Below are positions 41,986-51,761 of a stretch of DNA of 64,000 nucleotides, piece after piece. The number at the start of each line of letters is the position of its first letter. Position 1 is the stretch's first letter. This DNA is from Plasticicumulans acidivorans (GTDB lineage: Bacteria; Pseudomonadota; Gammaproteobacteria; Competibacterales; Competibacteraceae), in assembly GCF_003182095.1 (NCBI RefSeq), contig NZ_QGTJ01000009.1, positions 85,436 through 149,435 on the forward strand. The letters run 5' to 3'. The notes beneath the pieces are model-generated. The model saw nothing but the letters and a program-made list of their open reading frames with translations. It ran no database searches and was not told the DNA's origin. Made by a program: the position numbers and the translations under genes.

Positions 41986-42777
41986 TCAGACGAAGTGCAT
42001 GCTGACGCTGCCGAGATCCTGGTAGCGCACGGTGATGGCGTCGCCGCGGGCCACCGCCACCGCCGCGGTAATGCCGCCGGTCATGATGAAGGTCCCTGCC
42101 GGGATGCTCTCGCCGCGCGCGCCGAGCATGTTGGCGAGCATCGCCACGCTCGCCGCCGGATGGCCGAGCACCGCCGCGCCGGCGCCGGTCTCCACCACCT
42201 CGCCGTTCTTCTCCATGACCACGCCGAGGTTGCGCACGTCGACCGCCGCCGGCGCGGCGATGCGCCCGCCGCAGACGAAGCGCGCACTCGACGTGTTATC
42301 GGCGATCACGCTCTTCAGGTCGAAGCGGAAGTTCTCGTAGCGCGAGTCGATGACCTCGACCGCCGGGATGACGAAATCCGTCGCCGCCAGCACCGTGCCG
42401 ATGTGGCAGCCCGGCCCCTTCAGCTCGGCCTTGGTGACGAAGGCGATCTCGGCCTCGACGCGCGGATGCACCAGCGCGTCGATGGCGATCTCGGCGCCGT
42501 CGGGCTGCGCCATGTAGTCGGCGAGGAAGCCGTAGACCGGCGTCTCCACGCCCATCTGCTTCATCTTCGCGCGCGAGGTCAGCCCCATCTTCAGCCCGGC
42601 GAGGCGGTGGCCGCGACCAAGCTTGCGGGCACGGATCGCGTACTGGATGGCATAGGCGTCATCCCAGTCCATGTCCGGGTATTCGTCGGTGATCTTGGGG
42701 ATCGCCCGGCGCTGCAGCTCGGCGTTCTCGATGTGCTCGGCGAGCGCGGCGATGGTCATTGCGTCCAGGGTACTCAT
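41986..42777 (-). CDS. dmpH: 4-oxalocrotonate decarboxylase DmpH
   Basis: 263 codons, close to DmpH over the whole length ([99 protein letters not shown]). It converts 2-oxohex-3-enedioate to 2-oxopent-4-enoate and CO2 with Mg2+ and acts in a complex with the hydratase DmpE. The GLKMGLTS and [12 protein letters not shown] segments separate it from DmpE at 44750. The start overlaps the dmpG stop by four bases (ATGA). Confidence 0.95.
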   Translation of the reverse strand: MSTLDAMTIAALAEHIENAELQRRAIPKITDEYPDMDWDDAYAIQYAIRARKLGRGHRLAGLKMGLTSRAKMKQMGVETPVYGFLADYMAQPDGAEIAIDALVHPRVEAEIAFVTKAELKGPGCHIGTVLAATDFVIPAVEVIDSRYENFRFDLKSVIADNTSSARFVCGGRIAAPAAVDVRNLGVVMEKNGEVVETGAGAAVLGHPAASVAMLANMLGARGESIPAGTFIMTGGITAAVAVARGDAITVRYQDLGSVSMHFV

Positions 42778-43811
42778 GCCGACATCTCCACACTGCGGGC
42801 GCGGGCCATGTCCAGCGCCAGATCTTCGATCATGTCTTCCTGACCGCCGACGGTACCGCGGCGGCCCAGCTCCACCAGCACGTCGCGGGCGCTGACGCCG
42901 TACTTGGCCTCGGCGCGCTTGGCGAACAGCAGGAACGACGAATACACGCCGGCGAAGCCCAGGGTCAGCGCATCGCGGTCGAGGCGGATCGGGTGATCCA
43001 TCAGCGGCACCACCAGATCCTCGGCGACGTCCATGATGCGGTAGGTGTCGACGCCGGTCTCCACGCCCATGCGCGCGCAGACGGCGACGAACACCTCCAG
43101 CGGCGTGTTGCCGGCACCGGCACCGAGCCCGGCGCAGGAGCCGTCGACGCGGCTGGCGCCGGCTTCGACCGCCGCCAGCGAATTGGCGATGCCCATCGCC
43201 ATGTTGTGATGGCCGTGGAAGCCGATCTCGGTCGCCGGATCGAGCGCCGCGCGCAGCGCCGCGATACGCACGCTGACATCATCGGGCAGCATGTAGCCGG
43301 CCGAATCGGTGCAGTAGATGCAGTTGGCGCCGTAGCCCTGCATCAGCCTGGCCTGCTCGATCAGTTTTTCCGGGCTCGCCATGTGCGACATCATCAGGAA
43401 GCCGACGGTGTCGAGCCCGCGCTTCGCGGCGGCCTTGATGTGCTGCTCGGAGACATCGGCCTCGGTGCAGTGGGTGGCGACGCGGATGGTGCCGACGCCG
43501 CAGTCCTGCGCCATCGCCAGATCGTCGACGGTGCCGATGCCCGGCAGCAGCAGCGCCGAGACCCGCGCCTGCTTGAGCTGCGGAATCACCGCGCGCAGGT
43601 AGTCCTCGTCGCTGTGCGCCGGAAAGCCGTAGTTGATCGAGGCACCGCCGAGGCCGTCACCGTGGGTGACTTCGATCAGCGGCACGCCGGCGGCGTCGAG
43701 CGCCTTGGCCACGGCGACCATCTGTTCGAGGCTCATCTGGTGACGCTTGGCGTGCATGCCGTCGCGCAGGCACATGTCGTGCAGCGTGACCTTCTTACCT
43801 TGCAGATTCAT
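42774..43811 (-). CDS. dmpG: 4-hydroxy-2-oxovalerate aldolase DmpG
   Basis: 345 codons. The HMGL-like TIM barrel starts [19 protein letters not shown], with the metal/catalytic Arg-Asp pair in [13 protein letters not shown] and [13 protein letters not shown] (metal histidines). It splits 4-hydroxy-2-oxopentanoate into pyruvate and acetaldehyde; the aldehyde is channelled to DmpF, with which it forms a complex. The adjacent dmpF gene is 14 bp upstream. Cytoplasmic. Confidence 0.98.
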   Translation of the reverse strand: MNLQGKKVTLHDMCLRDGMHAKRHQMSLEQMVAVAKALDAAGVPLIEVTHGDGLGGASINYGFPAHSDEDYLRAVIPQLKQARVSALLLPGIGTVDDLAMAQDCGVGTIRVATHCTEADVSEQHIKAAAKRGLDTVGFLMMSHMASPEKLIEQARLMQGYGANCIYCTDSAGYMLPDDVSVRIAALRAALDPATEIGFHGHHNMAMGIANSLAAVEAGASRVDGSCAGLGAGAGNTPLEVFVAVCARMGVETGVDTYRIMDVAEDLVVPLMDHPIRLDRDALTLGFAGVYSSFLLFAKRAEAKYGVSARDVLVELGRRGTVGGQEDMIEDLALDMARARSVEMSA

Positions 43812-43825
43812 CGTCTGGAGTCCTC

Positions 43826-44725
43826 TCAGGCGGTGGCGGTACGGGTGCGCAGCAGTTCTTCGGCGAACATTTCGGCGGTGCGCGCAGCAGCGGCGGTCAT
43901 GATGTCGAGGTTGCCGGAGTACTTCGGCAGGTAGTCGCCGAGGCCCTCGACCTCAAGGAAGATCGACACCCGGTTGCCGTCGAACACCGGCCCGTTCTTG
44001 ATGCGGTAGCCCGGCACGTACTTCTGCACCTCGGCGAGCATCGCGTGCACCGACTCGGTGATCGCCTCGCGGTTGGGTTCTTCCGCGGTCAGGCAGTGCA
44101 CGGTGTCACGCATGATCAGCGGCGGCTCGGCCGGGTTGAGGATGATGATCGCCTTGCCGCGTTCGGCACCGCCGACCTTCTGCACCGCCCCGGAGGTGGT
44201 GCGGGTGAACTCGTCGATGTTCTTACGGGTGCCCGGTCCGGCCGACTTCGAGGCCACCGTGGCCACGATCTCGGCATAGGGCACGCGCTGCACGCGCGAC
44301 ACCGCGGCGACCATCGGAATCGTCGCCTGGCCACCGCAGGTGACCATGTTGACGTTCATCTCGCCCTTGCCGACGTGCTCCTTGAGGTTGACCGGCGGCA
44401 CGCAGAACGGGCCGATCGCCGCCGGCGTCAGGTCGATGACCAGCACGCCGAGCTCGGTCAGCCGGCGCGAGGTTTCCGGGTGCGCATAGGCCGAAGTGGC
44501 ATCGAATGCGATACGGATATCATCCTCACGCACATGTGCCAGCAGGCCGTCGATGCCCTCGGCGGTGGTTTTCAGGCCCATGTCGCGAGCGCGCGCCAGG
44601 CCCTCGGAGGCCGGATCGATGCCGACCATCCATACCGGTTCGAGCAGCGGGCTGCGCTTCAACTTGTAGAGCAGGTCGGTGCCGATGTTGCCCGGCCCGA
44701 TCAGGGCGCATTTGATCTTGTTCAT
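43826..44725 (-). CDS. dmpF: Acetaldehyde dehydrogenase (acylating) DmpF
   Basis: 299 codons. The Rossmann start is [18 protein letters not shown] and the catalytic Cys is in [15 protein letters not shown] (about 132). It oxidises acetaldehyde to acetyl-CoA with NAD+ and CoA, and channels substrate from DmpG. Preceded by dmpE (24-bp gap). Confidence 0.98.
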   Translation of the reverse strand: MNKIKCALIGPGNIGTDLLYKLKRSPLLEPVWMVGIDPASEGLARARDMGLKTTAEGIDGLLAHVREDDIRIAFDATSAYAHPETSRRLTELGVLVIDLTPAAIGPFCVPPVNLKEHVGKGEMNVNMVTCGGQATIPMVAAVSRVQRVPYAEIVATVASKSAGPGTRKNIDEFTRTTSGAVQKVGGAERGKAIIILNPAEPPLIMRDTVHCLTAEEPNREAITESVHAMLAEVQKYVPGYRIKNGPVFDGNRVSIFLEVEGLGDYLPKYSGNLDIMTAAAARTAEMFAEELLRTRTATA

Positions 44726-44749
44726 GATGAATTCCTCTGGCTGTGCCGA

Positions 44750-45535
44750 TCAGGCAAAGCGCACCGAGCAGCCGCCGACACCGCCGACACTCAGGCGCAT
44801 GAAGTCCCCGGCCTGCACCGGCTCCAGCGGCACCAGCGAACCGGACAGGATCACCTCGCCGGCCTTGAGCGCGATGCCGAAGCCGCCGAGCGTGTTGGCG
44901 AGCCAGGCGACGGCGTTGAGCGGTGAGCCGAGTGCGGCGGCACCGGCGCCGGTGGCAATGATTTCGCCGTTCTTCTCGACCACCATGCCGGCCAGCGCCA
45001 GATCGACGCGGCGCGGATCGACCGCCGCATCGCCGAGCACGAACAGCCCGCATGAGGCGTTGTCGGCGATGGTGTCCTGGATGCGGATCTTCCAGTCGCG
45101 GATGCGCGAATCGACCACCTCGAAGCATGGCATCACGCACTCGGTGGCGCGCAGCACGTCGGTCAGCGTCACCCCCGGCCCTTCCAGGTCGTGCTTGAGG
45201 ATGAAGGCCAGCTCGCCCTCGGCACGCGGCTGGATCAGCTGGCTGGACACCGGCATCTCCTCGCCTTCGCTGTAGACCATGCGGTCGGTGAGGTAGCCGA
45301 AATCGGGCTGGTGCACGTCGAGCATGCGCATCACCGCCTTCGAGGTGACGCCGATCTTCTTGCCGATGATCTGCTCGCCGTCACCGAGCCGGCGCTGCAG
45401 CATGTGCAGCGAAATGTGGTAGGCGTCGTCGATGCTGAGATCGGCGTGGCGCGCCGTCAGCGGCTCGACGCATTCGCGGGCGCGCAGCGCCTGATACAGC
45501 TCGTCGCCGAGCGACTTGAGCAATGCCTGTTTCAT
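44750..45535 (-). CDS. dmpE: 2-oxopent-4-enoate hydratase DmpE
   Basis: 261 codons from MKQALLKSLGDELYQ; the ATGA overlaps the dmpD stop. Family features include GKKIGVTSKAVMRMLDVHQPDFGYLTD, PRAEGELAFILKHDLEGPG, CFEVVDSRIRDWKI and DNASCGLFVLGD. It adds water to 2-oxopent-4-enoate, giving 4-hydroxy-2-oxovalerate for DmpG. It is a paralogue of DmpH in the same operon, told apart by IGKKIGVTS and the QDTIADNASC segment. Confidence 0.95.
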   Translation of the reverse strand: MKQALLKSLGDELYQALRARECVEPLTARHADLSIDDAYHISLHMLQRRLGDGEQIIGKKIGVTSKAVMRMLDVHQPDFGYLTDRMVYSEGEEMPVSSQLIQPRAEGELAFILKHDLEGPGVTLTDVLRATECVMPCFEVVDSRIRDWKIRIQDTIADNASCGLFVLGDAAVDPRRVDLALAGMVVEKNGEIIATGAGAAALGSPLNAVAWLANTLGGFGIALKAGEVILSGSLVPLEPVQAGDFMRLSVGGVGGCSVRFA

Positions 45536-46395
45536 GCAGCGGACTCCTGTTGGGCGGCCGCGTCGGCCTCGGCGAGGAAATCCTCGACCAGGCGGGCGAA
45601 GCGGCCGGCGTGTTCGATCTGGGTCCAGTGGCCGCAGCCGCCGAAGACGTGCAGCTGCGCGTGCGGGACCCACTCGGCCAGCGTCAGCGAGGTCTGCAGC
45701 GGAATCACCCGGTCCTCGCGGCCGTGGATCACCAGGGTTTCGTGGTGCAGCGCGCGGATGTCGGCCTCGCGGCTGGCCAGCGCATCGAGCCAGCGCTGGC
45801 GCGGTGCCGGGAACATCGCCGCGAACGACTCCTGATAACCGGGCTGGATGCTGGTGCGGTAGCGCAGCTCGGCCAGCTCGTCGTTGACCAGCGTGCGGTC
45901 ATAGGCGAACAGATCGAGCAGCGTGCGCATCGCCGCCGGCGAAGGCTGGTAGCCCCAGACGGCGTCGAGCCCGGCGCTGAGCTCACTCGGCACGCCGACG
46001 CTGCCCATCAGCACCAGCCGGCGCACGCGCTCGGGGTGGGCGATCGCCAGCTTCAGCGCCAGCGCGCCACCGAAGGAATTGCCGACCAGGTCGGCCTGGG
46101 CGATGCCGAGCGCATCGAGCACGCCGAGCGCATGCTCGACCCAGCGCTGCGCCGTGTAGCACTGGTCGGCCGGCCGCTCGCTGGCGCCGAAGCCGAGCAT
46201 GTCCGGTGCGATCACCCGCCGCCCGCGCGCCAGCGCCGGCAGCACCGTGCGCCAGTTGGCCCAGGCACTGACCCCCGGCCCGGAGCCGTGGATCAGCAGC
46301 AGCGGAAAACCGCTGCCCTGCTCGTGCAGATGCGTGCGATAGCCGGCGGCGAGGATCTCGCGGCCGCTGTCGACACTGGGGACAGTCGCTGTCAT
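45532..46395 (-). CDS. dmpD: 2-hydroxymuconate-semialdehyde hydrolase DmpD
   Basis: 287 codons. Alpha/beta hydrolase: oxyanion region LLIHGSGPGVSAWANW, nucleophile VGNSFGGALALKLA (Ser about 108), Asp in HGREDRVIPL and His in FGGCGHWTQIEHA. It cleaves the C-C bond of meta-cleavage products of catechol and methylcatechols, giving 2-oxopent-4-enoate and a carboxylic acid. It is required mainly for methylated substrates, since unsubstituted product can go through DmpC and the 4-oxalocrotonate branch. It sits between dmpC (7 bp) and dmpE (overlap). Confidence 0.95.
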   Translation of the reverse strand: MTATVPSVDSGREILAAGYRTHLHEQGSGFPLLLIHGSGPGVSAWANWRTVLPALARGRRVIAPDMLGFGASERPADQCYTAQRWVEHALGVLDALGIAQADLVGNSFGGALALKLAIAHPERVRRLVLMGSVGVPSELSAGLDAVWGYQPSPAAMRTLLDLFAYDRTLVNDELAELRYRTSIQPGYQESFAAMFPAPRQRWLDALASREADIRALHHETLVIHGREDRVIPLQTSLTLAEWVPHAQLHVFGGCGHWTQIEHAGRFARLVEDFLAEADAAAQQESAA

Positions 46396-46402
46396 GGCCG
46401 CC

Positions 46403-47863
46403 TCACAGCTTCACGCAGACGTTCTTCAGCTCGGTGTAGAACTCAAGCGAATGCACGCCGCCCTCGCGGCCGATGCCCGACTGCTTGCTGCCGCCGAACG
46501 GCGTGCGCAGGTCGCGCAGGAACCAGGAGTTGATCCAGACGATGCCGGCATCGAGCGTCGCCGCCATGCGGTGCGCGCGGCCGAGGTTGCCGGTCCACAC
46601 CGCCGCGGCCAGGCCGTAGGGGGTGTCGTTGGCCAGGCGCACGGCTTCCTCTTCGCTGTCGAAGGGGCGGACGTGGCAGCAGGGGCCGAAGATTTCCTCG
46701 CGCACGCAGGCGGCGTCATCGGCCAGGCCGGTCCAGATCGTCGGCTTGACCCAGCAGCCCTCGGCAAGCGGACCTTCCATGACGAAGGGCTCGCCGCCGG
46801 TGACCACGGTCGCGCCCTGCTCGACCGCCTTGGCGTAGTAGCCGAGCACCTTGGCGCGGTGCTCCTGGCTGACCAGCGGACCGAGCGTGGTCTGCGGGTC
46901 ATCCGGGCGGCCCGGGCGCAGGCGCTCGGCGCCTTCCTTGAGCGCGGCGACGAAGCGCTCGAACAGCGGCCGCTCGACGTAGACGCGCTCGGTGCCGAGG
47001 CAGACCTGGCCGCAGTTGGAGAACGCCGAGCGCAGCGTGCCTTCGATCGCGGCGTCGAAATCGCAGTCGGCGAACACCACCGCCGGGTTCTTGCCGCCGA
47101 GCTCGAAGGAGACGTCGCGCACGCCGACGGCGGCGGCCTTCATGATCGCCGTGCCGGTGCGCGTCTCGCCGGTGAAGGTAATGGCGTCGACACCGGGGTG
47201 CTCGGTGAGAAAAGCGCCGGCCGATTCCGGGCCGAAACCGTGGATGACGTTGTAGACGCCGGCGGGAATGCCGGCGGCGTTCATCACCTCGCCGAGCAGC
47301 GCGGTGGTCAGCGGAGTTTCTTCCGAGGGCTTGACCACCACGGTGTTGCCGCAGGCCAGCGCCGGACCGACCTTCCAGGTCATCAGCAGCAGCGGCAGGT
47401 TCCACGGGCTGATGACGCCGATCACGCCCTTGGGCCGGCGCAGCGCGTAGTTCAGCGCGCCGGCGCCGTCCGGCGTCGCCATCGTGAAGCTCTCGGTGGC
47501 GACGTTCTTCACCATGTCGGCGAAGACCTTGAAGTTCGCCGCGCCGCGCGGGATGTCGACGTGGCGCGCCAGCGAGTACGGCTTGCCGGTGTCGAGGCAT
47601 TCGGCTTCGAGGAACTCGTCGAAGCGCGCGTTGATGCCGTCGGCCACCGCATACAGCCGCTCGACGCGCTCGGCCACCGTCAGCCGCCCCCAGGGGCCGG
47701 CCAGCGCCGCACGGGCGGCGCGCACCGCGGCGTCGACTTCGTCGCGGCCGGCCTCGTGGACCACGGCGATCTGCCGGTTGTCGGTCGGGCTGCGGTCGGC
47801 GAAGGTCCGCCCGGAGGCCGAGCCGACGTAGGCGCCGTTGATGAAATGCTTGATCTCTCTCAT
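46403..47863 (-). CDS. dmpC: 2-hydroxymuconate-semialdehyde dehydrogenase DmpC
   Basis: 486 codons from MREIKHFINGAYVGS. Aldehyde dehydrogenase motifs: general base Glu in SFELGGKNPAVV and nucleophile Cys in SNCGQVCLGTERVYV (about 288). It oxidises 2-hydroxymuconate semialdehyde to 2-hydroxymuconate (enol 4-oxalocrotonate) with NAD+, the entry to the oxidative branch. The expected next enzyme, the tautomerase DmpI, is not encoded in this operon. The 66-bp gap to dmpB holds nothing notable. Confidence 0.96.
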   Translation of the reverse strand: MREIKHFINGAYVGSASGRTFADRSPTDNRQIAVVHEAGRDEVDAAVRAARAALAGPWGRLTVAERVERLYAVADGINARFDEFLEAECLDTGKPYSLARHVDIPRGAANFKVFADMVKNVATESFTMATPDGAGALNYALRRPKGVIGVISPWNLPLLLMTWKVGPALACGNTVVVKPSEETPLTTALLGEVMNAAGIPAGVYNVIHGFGPESAGAFLTEHPGVDAITFTGETRTGTAIMKAAAVGVRDVSFELGGKNPAVVFADCDFDAAIEGTLRSAFSNCGQVCLGTERVYVERPLFERFVAALKEGAERLRPGRPDDPQTTLGPLVSQEHRAKVLGYYAKAVEQGATVVTGGEPFVMEGPLAEGCWVKPTIWTGLADDAACVREEIFGPCCHVRPFDSEEEAVRLANDTPYGLAAAVWTGNLGRAHRMAATLDAGIVWINSWFLRDLRTPFGGSKQSGIGREGGVHSLEFYTELKNVCVKL

Positions 47864-47929
47864 GTTTCCCACCTGTCTAGGGATTGGACCGGCGGGGCGC
47901 GCGACGGCGTCCCGTCCCCTGCGCGCGGC

Positions 47930-48853
47930 TCAGGTCACCACCGTGAGGAAGCGTTCGTTGAGCGCCTGGTCGTGGTAGAAGATCGCGCCGCCGAGGGAAT
48001 CCGCGGTCCAGCGGATCGGCTCGTAGTCCGGGTAGTAGGTGTAATCGCCGGAAAACACCTCGTTGCGATTACCCGACGGGTCGAAGAAGTAAATGGTGCG
48101 GCCGCGGGTGATGCCGTGGCGGGTCGGGCCGATGTCGAGCGGAATTTTGAAGCGGCCGATGATGTCGGCGGCGCGCAGCACGTCCTCCCAGGTGCCGAGC
48201 ATGAAGGAGGCGTGGTGGAAGCGGTTCTTCTCCGGGTGGCGGATGATCGCCAGGTCGTGCGCCTTCATGCCGCAGGTGAGGAAGCAGCCGATGCGCAGCT
48301 CCCCGTCCATGACGTTTTCGGAGATGTGGAAGCCGAGCACCTCGGTGAACAGCTTCACCGTGCCGTCGAGGTCGTCGCCGTAGAGCAGGCAGTGGTCGAA
48401 GCGCTGCACCTGCATGCCCTTGAGACATTCCTCGTGCCACGGATCGGGGTTCTGCAGTCCCATCGCGGTGCCGAGGTAATCCTTCTGCGCATACAGCTCG
48501 AAGCTGTGGCCGGTCGGTGAATCGAAGCGCACGCGCTCGCCGCAGTGCTTGAGCTCGCCGGCGGGAATGCGCTCGACCTTGCAGCCGAATTCCCGCAGGC
48601 GCCCGGCCAGCCGGTCCAGCGTCGCCGGGCTGTCGACCTTGAAGCCCATGTAATCCATGCCGGGGGCATCGGCCTCGCGCAGCACGACGGAGAACCAGTC
48701 GCGCTCGTCCCAGCCTTTGAGGTAGACGCGACCCTGTTCGTCGCGGTCGCTTTCGATCAGCCCGAGGCGATCGACGTAGTGAGTCAGAGCCGCCGGCAGA
48801 TCGAGTACGCGGATGCTTACGTGGCCGGGGCGCAATACGCCAGTCAGGGACAT
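47930..48853 (-). CDS. dmpB: Catechol 2,3-dioxygenase DmpB
   Basis: 307 codons; AAGGAG seven bases before ATG 48853. Two vicinal-oxygen-chelate repeats. The Fe(II) ligands lie in [10 protein letters not shown] (His about 153), [10 protein letters not shown] (His about 214) and [12 protein letters not shown] (Glu about 265). It opens catechol next to its hydroxyls, giving 2-hydroxymuconate semialdehyde. The ferredoxin gene dmpQ, whose product reactivates oxidised iron in this enzyme, is 17 bp upstream. Confidence 0.98.
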   Translation of the reverse strand: MSLTGVLRPGHVSIRVLDLPAALTHYVDRLGLIESDRDEQGRVYLKGWDERDWFSVVLREADAPGMDYMGFKVDSPATLDRLAGRLREFGCKVERIPAGELKHCGERVRFDSPTGHSFELYAQKDYLGTAMGLQNPDPWHEECLKGMQVQRFDHCLLYGDDLDGTVKLFTEVLGFHISENVMDGELRIGCFLTCGMKAHDLAIIRHPEKNRFHHASFMLGTWEDVLRAADIIGRFKIPLDIGPTRHGITRGRTIYFFDPSGNRNEVFSGDYTYYPDYEPIRWTADSLGGAIFYHDQALNERFLTVVT

Positions 48854-48870
48854 GGGTGTTCTCCTTGCTC

Positions 48871-49233
48871 TCAACGTTGGTGGGTAGCGGCCTCTGCGGG
48901 CCGTAAAGTCGGGACATTGCTCTGCATTGCGCTGCTGCCGAAAACCCGCTGCATGTGACCGAGCACGCGCAGTTGCACGGCGCTGCGCGGGCAGGCACGG
49001 CAGGCGAGGACGATGCCTTTCGCCTGTTCCTCGTGGGTGATGTGGGCACGGCTCATGCGGCCGGTTTCCACCTCGCCGCTCAACAGCTCGACCTTGCACA
49101 CGCCGCAGCCGCCGCTGCGGCAGCCGAGCGGGATACCGCGGCGGCCGAGCTGGTGCATGGCACCGAGCAGGGTCTGTGCTGCGCTACAGGCGTAGCGCTC
49201 GCCGCTGTCGAGGATCTCGATCTCGAAGCTCAT
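48871..49233 (-). CDS. dmpQ: XylT/DmpQ-type [2Fe-2S] ferredoxin
   Basis: 120 codons. Plant-type iron-sulfur motif [12 protein letters not shown] (C-x4-C-x2-C) with the fourth Cys in [11 protein letters not shown]. Such ferredoxins re-reduce the inactive Fe(III) form of catechol 2,3-dioxygenase, notably after attack on methylcatechols. It is the first gene of the meta-cleavage operon, divergent from the GntR gene. The C-terminal tail after residue 90 is longer than in XylT and looks unstructured. Confidence 0.93.
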   Translation of the reverse strand: MSFEIEILDSGERYACSAAQTLLGAMHQLGRRGIPLGCRSGGCGVCKVELLSGEVETGRMSRAHITHEEQAKGIVLACRACPRSAVQLRVLGHMQRVFGSSAMQSNVPTLRPAEAATHQR

Positions 49234-49346
49234 TGCTCTCTCCTCCTGCCTCCGGCCCCGCGCTCTGGCGTCGCGGGTGTCCGTTTTCTGTGGTTCAGAA
49301 TACGCCAGTTTTAGCGATTTAAAACATTTTTATCGATATTTTTTTA

Positions 49347-49360
49347 GTTTATCCATAAAC
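49347..49360. promoter_or_regulatory. Palindrome between dmpQ and the GntR regulator
   Basis: GTTTAT-CC-ATAAAC, a perfect 6-bp inverted repeat in an A+T-rich divergent promoter region (about 49300-49390). GntR/FadR-type repressors bind short A+T-rich palindromes, so this is the best operator candidate for control of the meta operon and of the regulator itself. TATCGATA at 49331-49338 is a second, smaller palindrome. Confidence 0.45.
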
Positions 49361-49433
49361 CGTCGATTACCCCTAAAATGTCGCCTCAACGCGTCCGTTC
49401 GAGACGCCCGCCGCACTGTCAGGACACCCCGCC

Positions 49434-50171
49434 ATGAACGCCGCCACGCCCACCGAGCCGAATGACGCCGGCAGCGCCACGCTGACCGACATCGCCTACA
49501 GCCGCCTGAGCGACGACATCCTCAGCGGCCGCCTGCTGCCCGACACCAAGCTCGCCATCGAGCACCTGCGCCGCGACTACGGCATCGGCGCCAGCCCGCT
49601 GCGCGAGGCGCTGAGCCGGCTCGCCGCCGACGGCCTGGTCACCGTCATCGGCCAGCGCGGCTTTCGCGTCGCGCCAGCCACCGTCGCCGACCTGCGCGAC
49701 ATCACCCGGCTGCGCATCCTTCTGGAGACCGAGGCGCTGCGCGAAAGCCTGTGCAGCGGTGACGAGGACTGGGAGGCCGCCGTGGTCGCCGCCTGGTACC
49801 GGCTGTCCAAGATCGAGCCCGAGCGCGGCCAGCGCTTCCCGGAATGGGAGCAGCGCAACCACGAGTTCCACGAGGCGCTGGTCGCCGCCTGCCGCTCGCC
49901 GCGGCTGCTGCAGCTGCGCGCCGCGCTCTACGACCAGCACCGCCGCTACCGCAGCATCGCCGTGCACTACCGCTCGGCCGATCGCGACGTCAGCGGCGAA
50001 CACGAGGCGATCTACCGCGCCTGCCTGGAACGGCGCATCGACGACGCCTGCGAACTGAGCCGTGTGCACATCCAGCACACCGCCGATCTGGTCGCCGAGG
50101 TGCTCGCCGCCAACAGCGCGCTACCGCAGCCGGCGCGCGGCCGCGGCCGGCCGCGCAAGGTGGCCGGCTGA
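49434..50171 (+). CDS. GntR-family (FCD) regulator of phenol catabolism, AphS-like position
   Basis: 245 codons. An N-terminal winged helix (DIAYSRLSDDILSGRLLPDTKLAIEHLRRDYGIGASPLREALSRLAADGLV) and a C-terminal FCD ligand domain (DLRDITRLRILLETEALR...HEFHEALVAAC...SGEHEAIYRACL) with the metal-binding Asp/His pattern. It lies between the hydroxylase and meta-cleavage blocks, divergent from dmpQ and convergent with dmpP (7-bp gap). AphS, a GntR repressor, silences a phenol meta pathway in Comamonas; a similar role is inferred from position. The C-terminus ends in an Arg/Pro-rich RGRGRPRK tail. Confidence 0.9.
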   Translation: MNAATPTEPNDAGSATLTDIAYSRLSDDILSGRLLPDTKLAIEHLRRDYGIGASPLREALSRLAADGLVTVIGQRGFRVAPATVADLRDITRLRILLETEALRESLCSGDEDWEAAVVAAWYRLSKIEPERGQRFPEWEQRNHEFHEALVAACRSPRLLQLRAALYDQHRRYRSIAVHYRSADRDVSGEHEAIYRACLERRIDDACELSRVHIQHTADLVAEVLAANSALPQPARGRGRPRKVAG

Positions 50172-50178
50172 GCCGCGC

Positions 50179-51240
50179 TCACAGCGCGCGAAACAGCGGG
50201 CTGCGGCGGTTGGCCTGCGCCGCGTCGGCCGCCGACAGGAACTTCTCCATGTAGATGTCGCGCTCGAACAGCCGGCCCTGCATCAGCGTGCTCAGGCAGG
50301 CGTCGATCATCGGCGGCGGGCCGCACAGATAGGCCTTGTGGCCGCGGAAATCGCTGTTGAAGTACGCCTTCGCCACCTCGTGCACGAAGCCGGTGACGCC
50401 CTCCCAGTCATCGCCGGGCAGCGGATCGGACAGCGCCGGCACGTAGGCGAACTGCGGGTACTGCGCCGCCAGCGCGCGCAGCCGCGCGTCGTCGTAGAGC
50501 TCGGCACGGTGACGGGCGCCGTAGATCAGCGTGATCGGCCGCGTGTCACCGCGCTCCAGCAGATCGACGATCATCGACAGCGGGCTGGCCAGGCCGGTAC
50601 CGCCGGCGAGGAACAGGTGCGAGCCGGGCGCCGAGCGGCGCACGAAAAAGCGCCCGTACGGCCCGCTCAGACGCAGCGTGTCGCCGACGGCGAGGCGCTC
50701 GTGGATGTAGCCGGTGGCCTCGCCGCCGGGCACGCGACGCACCTGCAGCTCGACGCGGCGCGACTGCGACGGCGGGTTGGCCAGTGAAAAAGCGCGCGGG
50801 CGCTCGATCTGCGGCAGCCACAGGTTGATGTACTGGCCGGCCTGAAAGCTCAGATCGGCGTCGAGTTCGAGCACCACGCGCCGGGCGGTCGGCGTCAGCG
50901 TTTCCAGCTCGACCACGGTGGCGTTGAAGTCGCGCACCGGATGCACTTCGGCGTCAGGATCCTCGTCGATGTCGGCCTCGATGGTCACGTCGCTGCTGAG
51001 CGTGGCGCAGCAGGCCAGGCATTTGCCCTCGTCGCGCTCGAAGTCGAGCAGCGCGAACGGCGAGGCATCGTTGTGTTCGATCTCGCCGTCGCTGACCTGC
51101 ACCTTGCAGGTCGCGCACAGGCCGTGGCAGCAGGCGTGCGGCAGCCAGATGCCGGCGCGCAGCGCGGCATCGAGGATGGTCTGGTCCTCGGCGACCTCGA
51201 TGGTCTGGCCGAGCGGTTCGATGGTCAGCAGATGGCTCAT
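50179..51240 (-). CDS. dmpP: Phenol hydroxylase reductase component DmpP
   Basis: 353 codons, equal to DmpP. N-terminal [2Fe-2S] domain (PHACCHGLCATCKV, fourth Cys in CLACCATL), FAD domain (RAFSLANPP) and NADH domain (FLAGGTGLASPLSMI; YLCGPPPMIDACL). It transfers electrons from NADH to the diiron oxygenase DmpN. Last gene of the hydroxylase operon. Confidence 0.97.
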   Translation of the reverse strand: MSHLLTIEPLGQTIEVAEDQTILDAALRAGIWLPHACCHGLCATCKVQVSDGEIEHNDASPFALLDFERDEGKCLACCATLSSDVTIEADIDEDPDAEVHPVRDFNATVVELETLTPTARRVVLELDADLSFQAGQYINLWLPQIERPRAFSLANPPSQSRRVELQVRRVPGGEATGYIHERLAVGDTLRLSGPYGRFFVRRSAPGSHLFLAGGTGLASPLSMIVDLLERGDTRPITLIYGARHRAELYDDARLRALAAQYPQFAYVPALSDPLPGDDWEGVTGFVHEVAKAYFNSDFRGHKAYLCGPPPMIDACLSTLMQGRLFERDIYMEKFLSAADAAQANRRSPLFRAL

Positions 51241-51316
51241 CGTGAACGTCTCCCCGGTGGATGGCCGGCGCAGGCCCGGGCTCGGGCCTGCGGGTGGGCG
51301 TGATCGCGGCAGCGCC

Positions 51317-51679
51317 TCAGCTGGCACTGCCGCCAAGGCCGTCGAGGCCCGGCGTGCGCAGGCGCAGCAGCGACTTGTGGCCGATGCCCTGCTCGGCCAG
51401 CGTGCGCGCCGGATCGGGCGTGAACGGCTGGCCGTCGAGCAGCCATTCGACGCGGTTCCAGTCGATGCGCGCGAAGTCCGGGTGCTGGGCGTAGGCCGCC
51501 GGCAGCACCTGTTCGGTCAGCACCGAGAACGGCGTATCCGGCGGCAGCGGCACGCAGACCGGGGCGCAGAACATCAGGTGCCGGTCCCAGCCGAGGTAGA
51601 GCAGATGGTTGCCGTGGAAATGCTCGGCGGTATCTTTCGGCTCGCCGCGGTAGGCGAGCACGGTGGCGGATGCGGACAT
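51317..51679 (-). CDS. dmpO: Phenol hydroxylase subunit DmpO
   Basis: 120 codons from MSASATVLAYRGEPKDTAEHF. It matches the P4 component of multicomponent phenol hydroxylases (GNHLLYLGWDRHLMFCAPVCVPLPPDTPF; FARIDWNRVEWLL), a structural gamma-type subunit of the hydroxylase complex. Located between dmpN and dmpP as expected. Confidence 0.95.
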   Translation of the reverse strand: MSASATVLAYRGEPKDTAEHFHGNHLLYLGWDRHLMFCAPVCVPLPPDTPFSVLTEQVLPAAYAQHPDFARIDWNRVEWLLDGQPFTPDPARTLAEQGIGHKSLLRLRTPGLDGLGGSAS

Positions 51680-51761
51680 GAGTCTCTCCCTGCGGCCGCG
51701 CGGGCCGCATGCGAGTGCGGGACGTTGGGGACGGGCCGGGCGCATGGCCCGGCGCGGCGGT

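Noticed and set aside
46394-48520. Open plus-strand frame of 708 codons
   Set aside because: It is antisense to dmpC and dmpB, which are complete and in an operon; the translation is His/Gly/Ala/Asp-rich with no recognisable domain.
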